Origin: Fluviicola chungangensis
Lineage (GTDB): Bacteria > Bacteroidota > Bacteroidia > Flavobacteriales_D > Crocinitomicaceae
Length of the DNA: 64,000 nt
Assembly: GCF_007558725.1 (NCBI RefSeq)
Contig: NZ_VLPL01000011.1
Location: forward strand, 62,001-126,000
Direction of reading: 5' to 3'
Position 1 is the first letter of the stretch. Each line of letters opens with the position of its first letter. Below, in pieces: positions 30,717 through 39,625 of this stretch. The notes beneath the pieces are model-generated. The model did not search any database, had not been told where the DNA came from, and was given only the letters and a program-made list of their open reading frames with translations. A program made the translations under genes and the position numbers.

Positions 30717-31151
30717 CTATTTTTGGTTCTCGTTAAAGCTCATCATCCAGTTGATCCCGAACTTGTCTTGCCACATACCGAAGTAATCTCCCCAGAAAGT
30801 GGTGTCCATGGGCATTGTTACGTTTCCTCCTGCAGACAGTCCGTTAAACAAGCGATCTGCTTCCTCTTTACTGGAAGCATTGATTGAGATGGAGAAATTG
30901 TTTCCTTCTTTGAAGCTGGAAGCCCATTCTCCGCCGGTATCGCTTCCCATCAAACAGGTTTCTTTACTGATCGGTAATGAAACGTGCATGATCTTTTCTG
31001 CCAGAGCCGGGTCCATTTTATTGCCCCCTTCCTGTGGCATATCTTTGAATCTCCCGATGTAAGGAAATTCTCCTCCAAAAACCGATTGATAAAACAGAAA
31101 TGCTTCTTCGCAATTTCCATTAAAGGTTAAATACGCGTTTACTGTTGCCAT
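30717..31151 (-). CDS. PhnB-like VOC-superfamily protein
   Basis: 144 residues from the ATG. The sequence MATVNAYLTFNGNCEEAFLFYQSVFGGEF, HVSLPISKETCLMGSDTGG and the WGDYFGMWQDKFGINWMM end match PhnB / 3-demethylubiquinone-methyltransferase-like glyoxalase-fold proteins. These are usually of unknown substrate. Separate small gene between the SDR and a lipoprotein. Confidence 0.85.
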   Translation of the reverse strand: MATVNAYLTFNGNCEEAFLFYQSVFGGEFPYIGRFKDMPQEGGNKMDPALAEKIMHVSLPISKETCLMGSDTGGEWASSFKEGNNFSISINASSKEEADRLFNGLSAGGNVTMPMDTTFWGDYFGMWQDKFGINWMMSFNENQK

Positions 31152-31174
31152 AATTTTCAAGTTTAATTAATCAT

Positions 31175-31795
31175 CTAATTTTTTAATTCTCCGTAAGGGA
31201 ATTTAAGTTCTTTACAAAAGGCAATGATTCCTTTTCGCCCCTTTTCGGAAAGTCCGCCATCAATTGCATTTATTTTGGGGTCATAGTTTAAATTGTTGCA
31301 ATCCATACAAATTGAAATCTGTACAATGGAAGAATGATCCTTGTAAAGTACCAATGCAAGCCTGGGTTCAAAACATCCCGCTGAATAGGTGCCAAAGGTG
31401 TTTTTACGTGAAAGCAGTGACAGAATCGTATTTGCCTGTTTCTGAGTCAGACCGATCTGTTTATCAATGGTCCAGGAGTTTTCAATCAGGACTTGTTCAT
31501 GTGATCCGTCATAGGAATAAGCAATCAACTTGTTGAAATCAAGTTTGTTGAAAAAAGCATTGCCGATCTTTTTCGGATCAATGACCGGTGCGTTCTTTAC
31601 GACATTAAACATGCTAAATTTATTAAGCCGTCCGATACTGTCGCGTTCGCGTTCTGCTTTTTTCCGAGGATCAATAGATTCTTCTTTTTCCGGAGTTATA
31701 TCCTTGAAAGTTCCCATTGTTTTCTTAGAGTTCGTTTGATTGCCATTACATGACCAAAGCATTGAGAACGCTAGAAATATCAAGATAGATTTCAT
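31175..31795 (-). CDS. hypothetical lipoprotein
   Basis: 206 residues with a lipoprotein signal MKSILIFLAFSMLWSC (lipobox near residue 16). A polar, charged linker follows (PEKEESIDPRKKAERERDSIG) and a C-terminal domain with CFEPRLALVLYKDHSSIVQISICMDCNN containing a CxxC pair. I do not recognise the family. Nine bases downstream of the SRPBCC gene, so possibly co-transcribed. Confidence 0.65.
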   Translation of the reverse strand: MKSILIFLAFSMLWSCNGNQTNSKKTMGTFKDITPEKEESIDPRKKAERERDSIGRLNKFSMFNVVKNAPVIDPKKIGNAFFNKLDFNKLIAYSYDGSHEQVLIENSWTIDKQIGLTQKQANTILSLLSRKNTFGTYSAGCFEPRLALVLYKDHSSIVQISICMDCNNLNYDPKINAIDGGLSEKGRKGIIAFCKELKFPYGELKN

Positions 31796-31804
31796 AAAAA
31801 AGAT

Positions 31805-32680
31805 TTATTTTTCACTTAATTCTTTTACTTTTTCCAGGCTAAGCGGAAATTTCTTCTTCATGAATTCGATGTGTGCATCCGTAACATCCACTTCCACTTC
31901 CAGCTCGGTGGTATTTTCGTTAATTTCCACCAGACGATAAACTTCAAAACATCCGGTCCAATGCCTGCTTTCATTGTCAATTTCCAGCTCTTCACAATTT
32001 CGGACATTCCCCACATGTCTGAAAACTACCAGCGAATGTTCCTTAAAGAAGATCACATCACTGTACACCCCGTTTCCTTCAGGTGTCAGAAAGTGAACCC
32101 TGGAATTGAGCGCAATATCCCCTTTGTAGGATGATCCCTCTCCAAATGGGGCCGTCCAGATTTTATAACTTTCCATGTCCCATAACGTTTTCCACACTTT
32201 CTCTTTCGTAGCGTTGATATTAATGGAAAAGTGAAGTTTCTCAATAAGATGCAAATAATTCCGTAAAGAGGTTTTGATAATGGAATCCCAACCTTTTTGA
32301 TAATTTTCAGGAGTAAAATCCGGTCCTGCTTCTGAAAAAGACTCGACTCCTTCGTGGATTAAGGTTAACCTGGAATGGTGATCATCAATCGGTTCTACAA
32401 GCCAGGTAACAATGGATGAACCCTCCGATTGTTCGGGATGCTCCCAGCTGTGAACAAACTTCCTGCCTTTTTCCAATTCAAGTACTGTGCAATGGTGCAA
32501 GTACTTCCGGGCCTCTGATTCATAAAAGTCAAAACTTTCACCTACCGTGGTGGTGAAGTGAGGTATGTGGAAATACCATTTTTTAAAATGTGAAGGATTG
32601 GTAATGGCGTCCCACAAATCACGTGCAGGAACGTCAAACTCCATGGTAGTTTTTACTGCTGTATTCTTCAAATTCTCCAT
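31805..32680 (-). CDS. two-domain SRPBCC (AHSA1-like) protein
   Basis: 291 residues with two START/AHSA1-type domains. The first (about 1-140) carries FDVPARDLWDAITNPSHFKKWY and the second (about 145-290) INATKEKVWKTLWDMESYKIWTAPFGEGS. Such domains bind small hydrophobic ligands or act as stress-related co-factors. Tandem copies in one chain are less common. Short operon with the lipoprotein downstream is likely. Confidence 0.82.
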   Translation of the reverse strand: MENLKNTAVKTTMEFDVPARDLWDAITNPSHFKKWYFHIPHFTTTVGESFDFYESEARKYLHHCTVLELEKGRKFVHSWEHPEQSEGSSIVTWLVEPIDDHHSRLTLIHEGVESFSEAGPDFTPENYQKGWDSIIKTSLRNYLHLIEKLHFSININATKEKVWKTLWDMESYKIWTAPFGEGSSYKGDIALNSRVHFLTPEGNGVYSDVIFFKEHSLVVFRHVGNVRNCEELEIDNESRHWTGCFEVYRLVEINENTTELEVEVDVTDAHIEFMKKKFPLSLEKVKELSEK

Positions 32681-32700
32681 AATCCCGTTTTATTTCGTTT

Positions 32701-34599
32701 TTATTTCCCCCATTTTTCATACCACATCAGGTATGAGAGCAGATACCATATTTTTACTCCAAATTCTTTACGACCGGCTAAAAAGCTTCGTTTTAATTTT
32801 TCGATTTCTTTCCAGTTAAAGAATCCGGTTTCAGTAATTTTTTCTTCAGACAGGTAGGTTTCAAGTAAATCCCGTAATTCATTTTTCAACCAGGATTCAA
32901 TAGGAATTGCAAATCCCATTTTAGGCCGGTCCATCACCCTTTGAGGAATGTATTGATGAACAATTTCTTTCAGAAGCCATTTTTTGGAACCATCCCGGAA
33001 TTTTAGTTCATCCGGTAATTGAGCGACGTATTCGATAAGCCGGTGGTCCAATAAAGGTTCCCGGCTTTCCAAACTGACAGACATTGACGCACGGTCCACC
33101 TTTTGAAGGATGTCATCCAATAAGTAGGTTTGATAATCCATTGCTTGCGCAAAAGCAAGTGAACTGTAGTTTTTCAATTCCTTGCTGTCGAAATAAGTGC
33201 TCAACTTTTTAAACGGTATTCTACAGATTTGGTTGATCTGATCCTCAGTGAATAATTGACTCACACTGAGCATGATATTTTGATCACTGGTATTGCGCAG
33301 GATCGATTTGGTTTTTTCATAGCGCTGCGCAAAGTTGTACTTGTTTTTGAATACGGGAATGGAATCGGCCGATACGAGATCCATTACTCCGGCCATGCTC
33401 TTTCGCGCAAATTCCGGGATTTTGTTCAGTTTTTCTCCATATTTGAGGATCATCTCATACCGGTTGTACCCCGCAAAAACTTCGTCTCCACCATCTGCAC
33501 TCAATGCAACTGTAACTTCCTGTTTGGCAATTTTCGAAACCAGGGTTGTTGGGATAGCGCTCGAATCGGCAAACGGTTCATCGTAGAAATAGGGAAGCTG
33601 TGCAATCAGGTCGATCGCATCTTGTGCCGTACATTCCGTTTCGGTATGATTTGTTTGTAACAGGTCTGCAATTTCTTTGGCATACGGAGCTTCGTTTAGC
33701 CCGATATCCGGTACAGAAATGGTGAAGGTGCGCAAGGCTTCTGTCCGGTCTTTTTGAAGCAAGGCAGTGACACAAGTACTGTCGTAACCACCGCTCAGAA
33801 ATACACCTACCGGAACATCCGAAACCATCCGGTATTCACATGCCGATTTTAAAATATTTTCAGTCTCTTTTTTTGCTTCTTCCGGGGAAATGACCCGTTT
33901 CGGTTTATTGTAATAATCGTAAACATTCCAGTATTGTATCGGAGTATATTTGAAGTCTTTCAGGGAAGTTTGAATATAGTGGCCGGGTTGCAATTTGGAA
34001 CAATATTCGAAAATACAATGTGGAGTAGGAACACTTCCATACTGCAAATAAGCCTGAACAGCAGATGGATTGATCTTTTTGACGAAATCCGCATGTTTAT
34101 GAAAAGCCTTTAGTTCGGAAGCAAAGAGCACTAATCCGTTATGCTGATAAATAAATAATGGCTTTACTCCGGCACGATCCCGCGCGATAAAGAGTTCTTC
34201 TGTATTCGAATCATAAATCACAAAGGAAAACATCCCGATGAAGCGGTCCAGGCATTTTTCTTTCCATTCCCCATATGCGTGCAAAATCATTTCGGTATCC
34301 GACTCGGCTAAAAAAGTATGTCCCAATGCTTCAAGCTCGGTTTTAACCTCGGAGAAGTTGTAAATCTCGCCATTAAAAACAATGGTGAATTCATTCCAGG
34401 TCATGGGTTGTTTTCCCAGCCCGGAAAGTTCCAGGATGGACAACCTTCGGTGTCCCAAACCTATTTTGTAATCGGAAGTTCCCAAGATAAATGTACCGAA
34501 TCCATCCGGTCCCCGATGCTCCAAAGCATGCGTCATATCTTCCAGGTCCTGCTCTGAAGAAGCTCCGTTGAAGTCAATAAATCCAGCGATTCCGCACAT
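32701..34599 (-). CDS. asnB: asparagine synthase (glutamine-hydrolysing)-type amidotransferase
   Basis: 632 residues. The N-terminal Ntn glutaminase domain starts MCGIAGFIDFNG with the Cys nucleophile at residue 2 and RGPDGFG near 30; the synthetase domain holds the pyrophosphatase motif SGGYDST and the VALSADGGDEVFAGYNRYE loop. Homologues in polysaccharide loci often amidate sugars rather than make free asparagine. The gene faces the glycan locus, so either role is possible. Confidence 0.92.
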   Translation of the reverse strand: MCGIAGFIDFNGASSEQDLEDMTHALEHRGPDGFGTFILGTSDYKIGLGHRRLSILELSGLGKQPMTWNEFTIVFNGEIYNFSEVKTELEALGHTFLAESDTEMILHAYGEWKEKCLDRFIGMFSFVIYDSNTEELFIARDRAGVKPLFIYQHNGLVLFASELKAFHKHADFVKKINPSAVQAYLQYGSVPTPHCIFEYCSKLQPGHYIQTSLKDFKYTPIQYWNVYDYYNKPKRVISPEEAKKETENILKSACEYRMVSDVPVGVFLSGGYDSTCVTALLQKDRTEALRTFTISVPDIGLNEAPYAKEIADLLQTNHTETECTAQDAIDLIAQLPYFYDEPFADSSAIPTTLVSKIAKQEVTVALSADGGDEVFAGYNRYEMILKYGEKLNKIPEFARKSMAGVMDLVSADSIPVFKNKYNFAQRYEKTKSILRNTSDQNIMLSVSQLFTEDQINQICRIPFKKLSTYFDSKELKNYSSLAFAQAMDYQTYLLDDILQKVDRASMSVSLESREPLLDHRLIEYVAQLPDELKFRDGSKKWLLKEIVHQYIPQRVMDRPKMGFAIPIESWLKNELRDLLETYLSEEKITETGFFNWKEIEKLKRSFLAGRKEFGVKIWYLLSYLMWYEKWGK

Positions 34600-34817
34600 A
34601 TTTTTTTCTTGTTTTATTCACTTTTGCGTAGCTAGTAAAGATAGGCAAAAACAAGTTGATTTAATAAGTCAATTTGTAGGATTTCGCCTCATTTTTTTGT
34701 AAATTAACGATTCGGATCACGGTACTGTTAAAAACTCTTTTCATAAATCGGGAAAGCACGGTGTTTATTGAGAGAGGGGATTCTCTAACTTTCAATTCTC
34801 ATTTAAACCCTTCAAAA

Positions 34818-34988
34818 ATGGAAAACAAACAAAAATTACAGGAAGAAATCGCGGTGCTGGAAGCACAGTTGACGGGTGACATGTTTACAGATATGGACAT
34901 CAAAGACAAAATTCACAACCTGAAAATGCAGGTAGAAGGTGTACGTCCGATGGACAGCTACATTGAATGCGTTGGTTGCGGTTCTTAA
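34818..34988 (+). CDS. 56-residue peptide with C-terminal CVGCGS
   Basis: The ATG gives MENKQKLQEEIAVLEAQLTG, then DMFTDMDIKDKIHNLKMQVEG, then VRPMDSYIECVGCGS. Residues 1-40 look helical and coiled-coil-like with heptad Leu/Ile spacing; the end carries two cysteines in CxxC before the terminal Gly-Ser. An in-frame ATG 57 bases upstream gives a non-similar extension. It is divergent from asnB and convergent with a glycosyltransferase. No family recognised; the leader-like helix plus cysteine tail recalls ribosomally made modified peptides, but no modifying enzyme is obvious. Confidence 0.65.
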   Translation: MENKQKLQEEIAVLEAQLTGDMFTDMDIKDKIHNLKMQVEGVRPMDSYIECVGCGS

Positions 34989-35008
34989 CAATTGAACATT
35001 AATTCATT

Positions 35009-35074
35009 GAGAATTGAAAATGAGAATGTATTAATTGAACAAGTCTTCTTTTCAATTTTACATTCTCAATTCTC
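35009..35074. terminator. long bidirectional hairpin after the small peptide gene
   Basis: TGAGAATGTA (35021-35030) pairs with TACATTCTCA, TTAATTGAA pairs with TTCAATTTTA inside, and GAGAATT/AATTCTC extends outside. It separates the peptide gene from a convergent glycosyltransferase and shares the CAATTCTCC motif with the terminator after hutU. Confidence 0.6.
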
Positions 35075-36142
35075 CATTAAAGTAAGGTAGTTTTCTTTCC
35101 AGACCTCCACACTCCATTTTTGCTGGATGGATTTAAGAGCCTGCTGTCCCAATTCCATTCTCAGTGTTTCATTTTCCAGTAATATACGCAACCCATTTTC
35201 CCATTCTTCCGTTGTTTCTGCAATGAACCCGTTTATTCCGTGTTGAATCATTTGGGTATTTACTCCAACCGGTGAAACGATAGGAGCCATCCCCAGCGCC
35301 ATGTATTGTAAGGCTTTAAATCCACATTTTCCTTCCGACCAGGCATCTAAAACCAAGGGCATGATCCCGATTTGAATTACTGCCAGGTCTTGCATTTCGG
35401 TTTCCTGTTTCCAGTCCTGGTAAACCAGGGATTTCAATTCGTAATCCGGTTTTTTGTTGGAAATCACTTTAAATTGGAAATTAAATTCGGTTTCCAGTTT
35501 TCGCAAAATAGGAACGATGAAATCCAGGTAGTGCATGGTAGAATGTGTTCCTGTCCAACCGATCACGACGGGTTTTTTGTGGTGATCAACCCGAGCCGTA
35601 TGTTGATTTTGAGTATCAATGGTTGTCGGAATGACTTCGACTGCCGAATTGAATCGGCGGGCATAGGTTGCCAGGAAGTCATTTCCCGCGCTTACTTTCG
35701 AAGCCCATCGTATGAGGTAGGGAACTTTCCAGTAACATTTGAGTTTTTGAAAACGTGCATTGGCCGAACTGTAATTGGGAATCCAAATTGCATCATCGAA
35801 ATCGTAGGTGTATTTTTTTCGCATAACCTTTACCAATACCCATTCAAAGACCGGTGGTCCCAAATGGGTCATTTCCCGGTGCATGAAAATATGTTTGGCT
35901 CCGATTAAACGAAAAAGCAGGATCCACCGACGCAAAAAATTATAGTTGAGATCGAAGAACTTCTGGAGAAAAAGTCCTTTTTTGTACAACCGGTTCCAAC
36001 TTTTGTGCGTGTGAAACGAATGGTAGTGGATTTCAAAACCGTGCTCTTCCCAAAAAGGGATGTATTGTTCGAACCGGAAACGCTGTGAAGGCGCTTCTCC
36101 TCTTGGATAAGGAGCAATGATATGGAGTTTTTTCAATTTCAC
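35066..36142 (-). CDS. glycosyltransferase (GT4-like)
   Basis: 358 residues starting at GTG (MKLKKLHIIAPYPRGEAPSQRF). The C-terminal nucleotide-sugar-binding domain has VVIGWTGTHSTMHYLD and the GKCGFKALQYMALGMAPIVSPVG loop with the retaining EX7E-type region. A GT-B fold is expected, on the cytoplasmic face. It transfers an unknown sugar in the surface polysaccharide pathway. Distal gene of the minus-strand locus. Confidence 0.8.
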   Translation of the reverse strand: MKLKKLHIIAPYPRGEAPSQRFRFEQYIPFWEEHGFEIHYHSFHTHKSWNRLYKKGLFLQKFFDLNYNFLRRWILLFRLIGAKHIFMHREMTHLGPPVFEWVLVKVMRKKYTYDFDDAIWIPNYSSANARFQKLKCYWKVPYLIRWASKVSAGNDFLATYARRFNSAVEVIPTTIDTQNQHTARVDHHKKPVVIGWTGTHSTMHYLDFIVPILRKLETEFNFQFKVISNKKPDYELKSLVYQDWKQETEMQDLAVIQIGIMPLVLDAWSEGKCGFKALQYMALGMAPIVSPVGVNTQMIQHGINGFIAETTEEWENGLRILLENETLRMELGQQALKSIQQKWSVEVWKENYLTLMEN

Positions 36143-36187
36143 TAAGGCAAAAGTGGGCTTTTTTTCAATACGATCTGCAAAGGTTGA

Positions 36188-37405
36188 TTAACCGATTAAG
36201 CGGTCATATATTATAAAATAAGATTGGACTCCCTGTTCCAAACCAAAATACTCCTTTGCTCCCTGCATGGTTTTTTCGCGGTTAAAACCAGGGAAGTCAA
36301 CGGAAAACGAAGCCAAACTTTCGTCGCTGGTATCGTTTAGTACAAGACCTGCATGGTAACGCGATACGAGTTCATCGGTGTCTCCAACTCCTGCATTGCA
36401 AATAAGCGGAATACCCATGGCCATGATTTCACCTTGCTTGGTTGGAGAAGATGCTTTCTTTGAAAAGCTGGGCCGGATAAAAAAGATGGAACAATCAAAA
36501 AGTGAAATGAAGCAGGGCACTTTTTGATGTTGAACGGAAACGATACGTATGGAATCAAGATGGATGTCCAGATCTTTTGCTTCCATTTGTATGATAGAAG
36601 GGGATTCTTTTGTGACGAAAAGAAAAATAGCATTTGGTTTTATTTGAATGATATGCTTGAATGCCAGAAGCATTTCACGCAGCTGATACCAGGTTCCGAT
36701 TGAACCGACATAACCGACAACGAACCGGTCGGTCAGATGGTATTCCATTTTTTTCTGGTACAAGATATCCGGATCAATTCTTTGCGGATCAAACAATTTC
36801 AAATCCACGCAACAGGGAATCACCTGTATTTTTTCAGGAGTAACGGCTCCCAGTTTCCAGGATAAAATTTCCTTTTTGCCGATTTCAGTCAAGCTGACAA
36901 TTGCGTCACTTTCGTTGAAGTAGGTTCGTTCTTTCTTTTTAAAATAGGAATAGATAAACTTGAAAAGCGGGTTTTTCAGGTTCCAGATTTTTCCTTCCAC
37001 GCGTTCATCCGCCCAAAAACCGCGCATATCGAAGAGGAATCTCACTCCTTTTTTTTGCTTCAGCTTCAATCCGATCAATGCACTGATGTAACTTCTGCAA
37101 TGCACCAATTGAAATTGTTTTTCCCGATGAAGAAGGAAAGCAGTTTTTTGCATTTTTCGAATATCAAGGATAGTTGATACAACGGGCGGATTTTTCGTGT
37201 AGATCAATGGTTTCCAGTCGATATTGTGTTCAAAACACAAATTTTCGATCTTATTTTTTTCCTGAGAATAGCGGTCCGGTTTTTCAAAACTGATCAGTGT
37301 GAATTGAAACCCTTTTTTGCTCAATCCGATCAAATAAGGAAGTACCTGGCTTTGTCCCAAAGGATCAGTCATCCCGTCATAAGACAAGTAAAGTACATTC
37401 TTCAT
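36188..37405 (-). CDS. glycosyltransferase family 4
   Basis: 405 residues: N-terminal YLSYDGMTDPLGQSQVLPYL with a loop typical of GT4 acceptor domains, C-terminal RFVVGYVGSIGTWYQLREML and SSPTKQGEIMAMGIPLICNAG, with the glutamate of the EX7E motif in GEIMAMG. Sugar and linkage unknown. It follows the epimerase gene with a 55-base gap. Confidence 0.85.
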   Translation of the reverse strand: MKNVLYLSYDGMTDPLGQSQVLPYLIGLSKKGFQFTLISFEKPDRYSQEKNKIENLCFEHNIDWKPLIYTKNPPVVSTILDIRKMQKTAFLLHREKQFQLVHCRSYISALIGLKLKQKKGVRFLFDMRGFWADERVEGKIWNLKNPLFKFIYSYFKKKERTYFNESDAIVSLTEIGKKEILSWKLGAVTPEKIQVIPCCVDLKLFDPQRIDPDILYQKKMEYHLTDRFVVGYVGSIGTWYQLREMLLAFKHIIQIKPNAIFLFVTKESPSIIQMEAKDLDIHLDSIRIVSVQHQKVPCFISLFDCSIFFIRPSFSKKASSPTKQGEIMAMGIPLICNAGVGDTDELVSRYHAGLVLNDTSDESLASFSVDFPGFNREKTMQGAKEYFGLEQGVQSYFIIYDRLIG

Positions 37406-37459
37406 ACTCAGGTTTCAGTTAAATGTGTGTGACTAATTAACTTCGAATCAAGTTACGGC

Positions 37460-38392
37460 TTATCTCAGATTATTCAAAATGATCTCAATACCTTTTTCAA
37501 GGCTGGTAAACGGTCTTCCCAGCAATTGGTCCATTTTTGCGATGTCCGGTTGTCTCCGGGTCATATCTCCTTCTTCCAGCGGAGGTAAATGAATGATCCT
37601 GGACTGAGAATTCGTTAAGCGGATAATGGTCCCGGCCAGTTCCATAATGGTTACAATGTCCCCGTTCCCGATATTTGCCACGTCGTTTACAATCAGATCT
37701 GATTCCATTGCTTTCATGCAGGCGTCCAAATTGTCATCAATGAAACAGAAGGTCCGCGTTTGGGAGCCGTCTCCATAAACGGGGATATCCTTATTTGCAA
37801 GGGCCAGCCGAATGAACCTGGACATGACAAAGTCCGTACTTTGTTTGGGTCCGTAAGTATTGAAAAAACGGAAAATAGTATAATCCAGCCCATATTCCTG
37901 CTGGTAAGAACGGAAGTATGATTCACCTACATTTTTCACGACGGCGTAAGGTAAACGTGAGTTCAAAGGTGTAATTGTTTCGTGCTGCGGTAAATGAACA
38001 GGTTCTCCATAAACTTCGGAAGAAGAGGCGTAAAATACGCGTTTAACACCCGTGCGTTTGGACAGATCGAGAATATTGCGGATTCCATAAATATCTTCTA
38101 ATACCATAATCGGGTTTTCCAATGTTCTCTTTACGCCAACAACGGCGGCGTAATGGAAGACGTAATCGAAATTATACAAACTGAAAATCGGCGCGATATC
38201 GTCAAAATTATTGACATCCCCATGAATGAATTTACAGTTTGGATGTTGTGGAATATTTTCTTTCTTTCCGGTCAGGAAATTATCTACCAGAACAACGAAA
38301 TAATCCGGATTTTCCAGAAATCTGTCTGCCAGGGAAGACGGAATAAAGCCGGCGCCTCCTGTAATTAGAATATTTTTTTTTGACTGAGTCAT
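37460..38392 (-). CDS. NAD-dependent epimerase/dehydratase (extended SDR)
   Basis: 310 residues with ILITGGAGFIPSSLADRFL at the N-terminus, VDNFLTGKKENIP after beta-2, and catalytic Ser-Ser in YASSSEVYGEP with Tyr and Lys in PYAVVKNVGESY. Similar to UDP-glucuronate decarboxylases and UDP-glucose 4-epimerases; the exact reaction is not resolved. The third glycine of the GxxGxxG loop is replaced by proline. Two bases after the PseA-like gene. Confidence 0.85.
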   Translation of the reverse strand: MTQSKKNILITGGAGFIPSSLADRFLENPDYFVVLVDNFLTGKKENIPQHPNCKFIHGDVNNFDDIAPIFSLYNFDYVFHYAAVVGVKRTLENPIMVLEDIYGIRNILDLSKRTGVKRVFYASSSEVYGEPVHLPQHETITPLNSRLPYAVVKNVGESYFRSYQQEYGLDYTIFRFFNTYGPKQSTDFVMSRFIRLALANKDIPVYGDGSQTRTFCFIDDNLDACMKAMESDLIVNDVANIGNGDIVTIMELAGTIIRLTNSQSRIIHLPPLEEGDMTRRQPDIAKMDQLLGRPFTSLEKGIEIILNNLR

Positions 38393-38394
38393 TA

Positions 38395-39516
38395 CTATTT
38401 TTTTGGAAATAAGTAGCGATATACGTTGTACACGAAAGTAATTCGCTTTTTTGAATTTGGAAAATCTTTATACGTTAAAGGTGGTTGTTTGAGAATGGAA
38501 TCAAATTCTTCAGAAGAGATTTGCAGTTTTTTGCAAATGAAATTTTTCTCTCTCCCGACCGTTTCGGGATTATAAGGCAGTGATTTAAGCTGCTCCAGGG
38601 CTTCATCCCGTGTAATCTGGTTGGAACATATCTGGGTGGAAAAAGTAGCCAAACGATAATCAAAACCATATTTTACGGGCATAATATACGATTGCCAAAA
38701 ACTGGTGTAACGGGATTCGTGATGCTTTCTTTCCGGAAACTTACAGCCTAATTCCTTTTCAAGAAGCAAACGTGCTTCATCTTTATTGTAATCAATGAAA
38801 TTTAGAGGATAGCAGGTTTTAATTCCTTTGATCATTTTATAGTAAAATTCTTTCCAAAGCCCGAATCCCGGTATTTTTTTTCGTTTTACTTTGCTGAACT
38901 TCCGGACAATGTAACGGTAGAGTTTCATATCTTTCATGACATGATACCCCCATTGAAGCGGTAAGATTCCTTCGGAAGAATAGTTCCCCCCGGAAAGAAT
39001 GGTTTTGATGCCGTGTTTTTCTGCAATCTGGTGCAGGGCTGCAGGAATAGCCAAATCACTCGGAATTTCAATATCTACAATGGATGATCTCAAAAAAGCC
39101 AGTTGAATTTCCCGGAATTCAGACCAATCCAAAACCACCGTTTCCAGGTCAAGTTCCAATTTTTCGGCGACAGTCTGAATGTTTTGAACGGCCAATTCGG
39201 TGTCCCATCCATTATCCAAATGGACAAGCAAGGGATTTAAACCATTGATTTTTGCGTAATATGCTGTGTAGCAGCTATCGACACCGCCACTGATTCCAAT
39301 AACCGAATCATACGCTTTTTGATTGCCTTTGGATTTGATCCGGTCAATCAGATCCCGAACACTTTCTTCATTTTTCTTCGGATCTGCAAACAGCGGATTG
39401 ATCCTTAAAATATAATCTGTGCAATGATTGCATGTGCCATCATCATAGAACACAATATCCGGATCACTGGTATCCATTACGCACCTTACGCATTGTTGAT
39501 ATGGGGAATCAAGCAT
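38395..39516 (-). CDS. N-acetyl-sugar amidotransferase (PseA/WbpG-type)
   Basis: 373 residues. It opens with two cysteine pairs (CVRCVMD and CNHC), then an ATP PP-loop GISGGVDSCYTAY around residue 73. Family members convert a C-carboxyl or N-acetyl sugar to an amidine or acetamidino form, usually receiving ammonia from HisH/HisF-like partners. No HisH or HisF homologue is in this window. Located in the polysaccharide locus. Confidence 0.85.
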   Translation of the reverse strand: MLDSPYQQCVRCVMDTSDPDIVFYDDGTCNHCTDYILRINPLFADPKKNEESVRDLIDRIKSKGNQKAYDSVIGISGGVDSCYTAYYAKINGLNPLLVHLDNGWDTELAVQNIQTVAEKLELDLETVVLDWSEFREIQLAFLRSSIVDIEIPSDLAIPAALHQIAEKHGIKTILSGGNYSSEGILPLQWGYHVMKDMKLYRYIVRKFSKVKRKKIPGFGLWKEFYYKMIKGIKTCYPLNFIDYNKDEARLLLEKELGCKFPERKHHESRYTSFWQSYIMPVKYGFDYRLATFSTQICSNQITRDEALEQLKSLPYNPETVGREKNFICKKLQISSEEFDSILKQPPLTYKDFPNSKKRITFVYNVYRYLFPKK

Positions 39517-39625
39517 CTTACAAAATTAACAGCATCTCTTTACGAAGAGATGTTTTTTGACAGTAAAAAATAAGTGGGAGCAATGAATGAACATTTGACA
39601 AGATCAGGCGAACGTTTGGAATTTT

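Noticed and set aside
33256-33660. 134-codon open frame antisense to asnB
   Set aside because: It mirrors a strong coding gene on the other strand, has no family features and no start context; a shadow frame.
34761-34817. N-terminal extension of the CVGCGS peptide gene
   Set aside because: The upstream in-frame ATG gives an extension unlike the compact peptide, so the downstream ATG is preferred.
35372-35908. 178-codon antisense frame in the GT4-like gene
   Set aside because: Complete overlap with a well-supported gene; no signal or domain.
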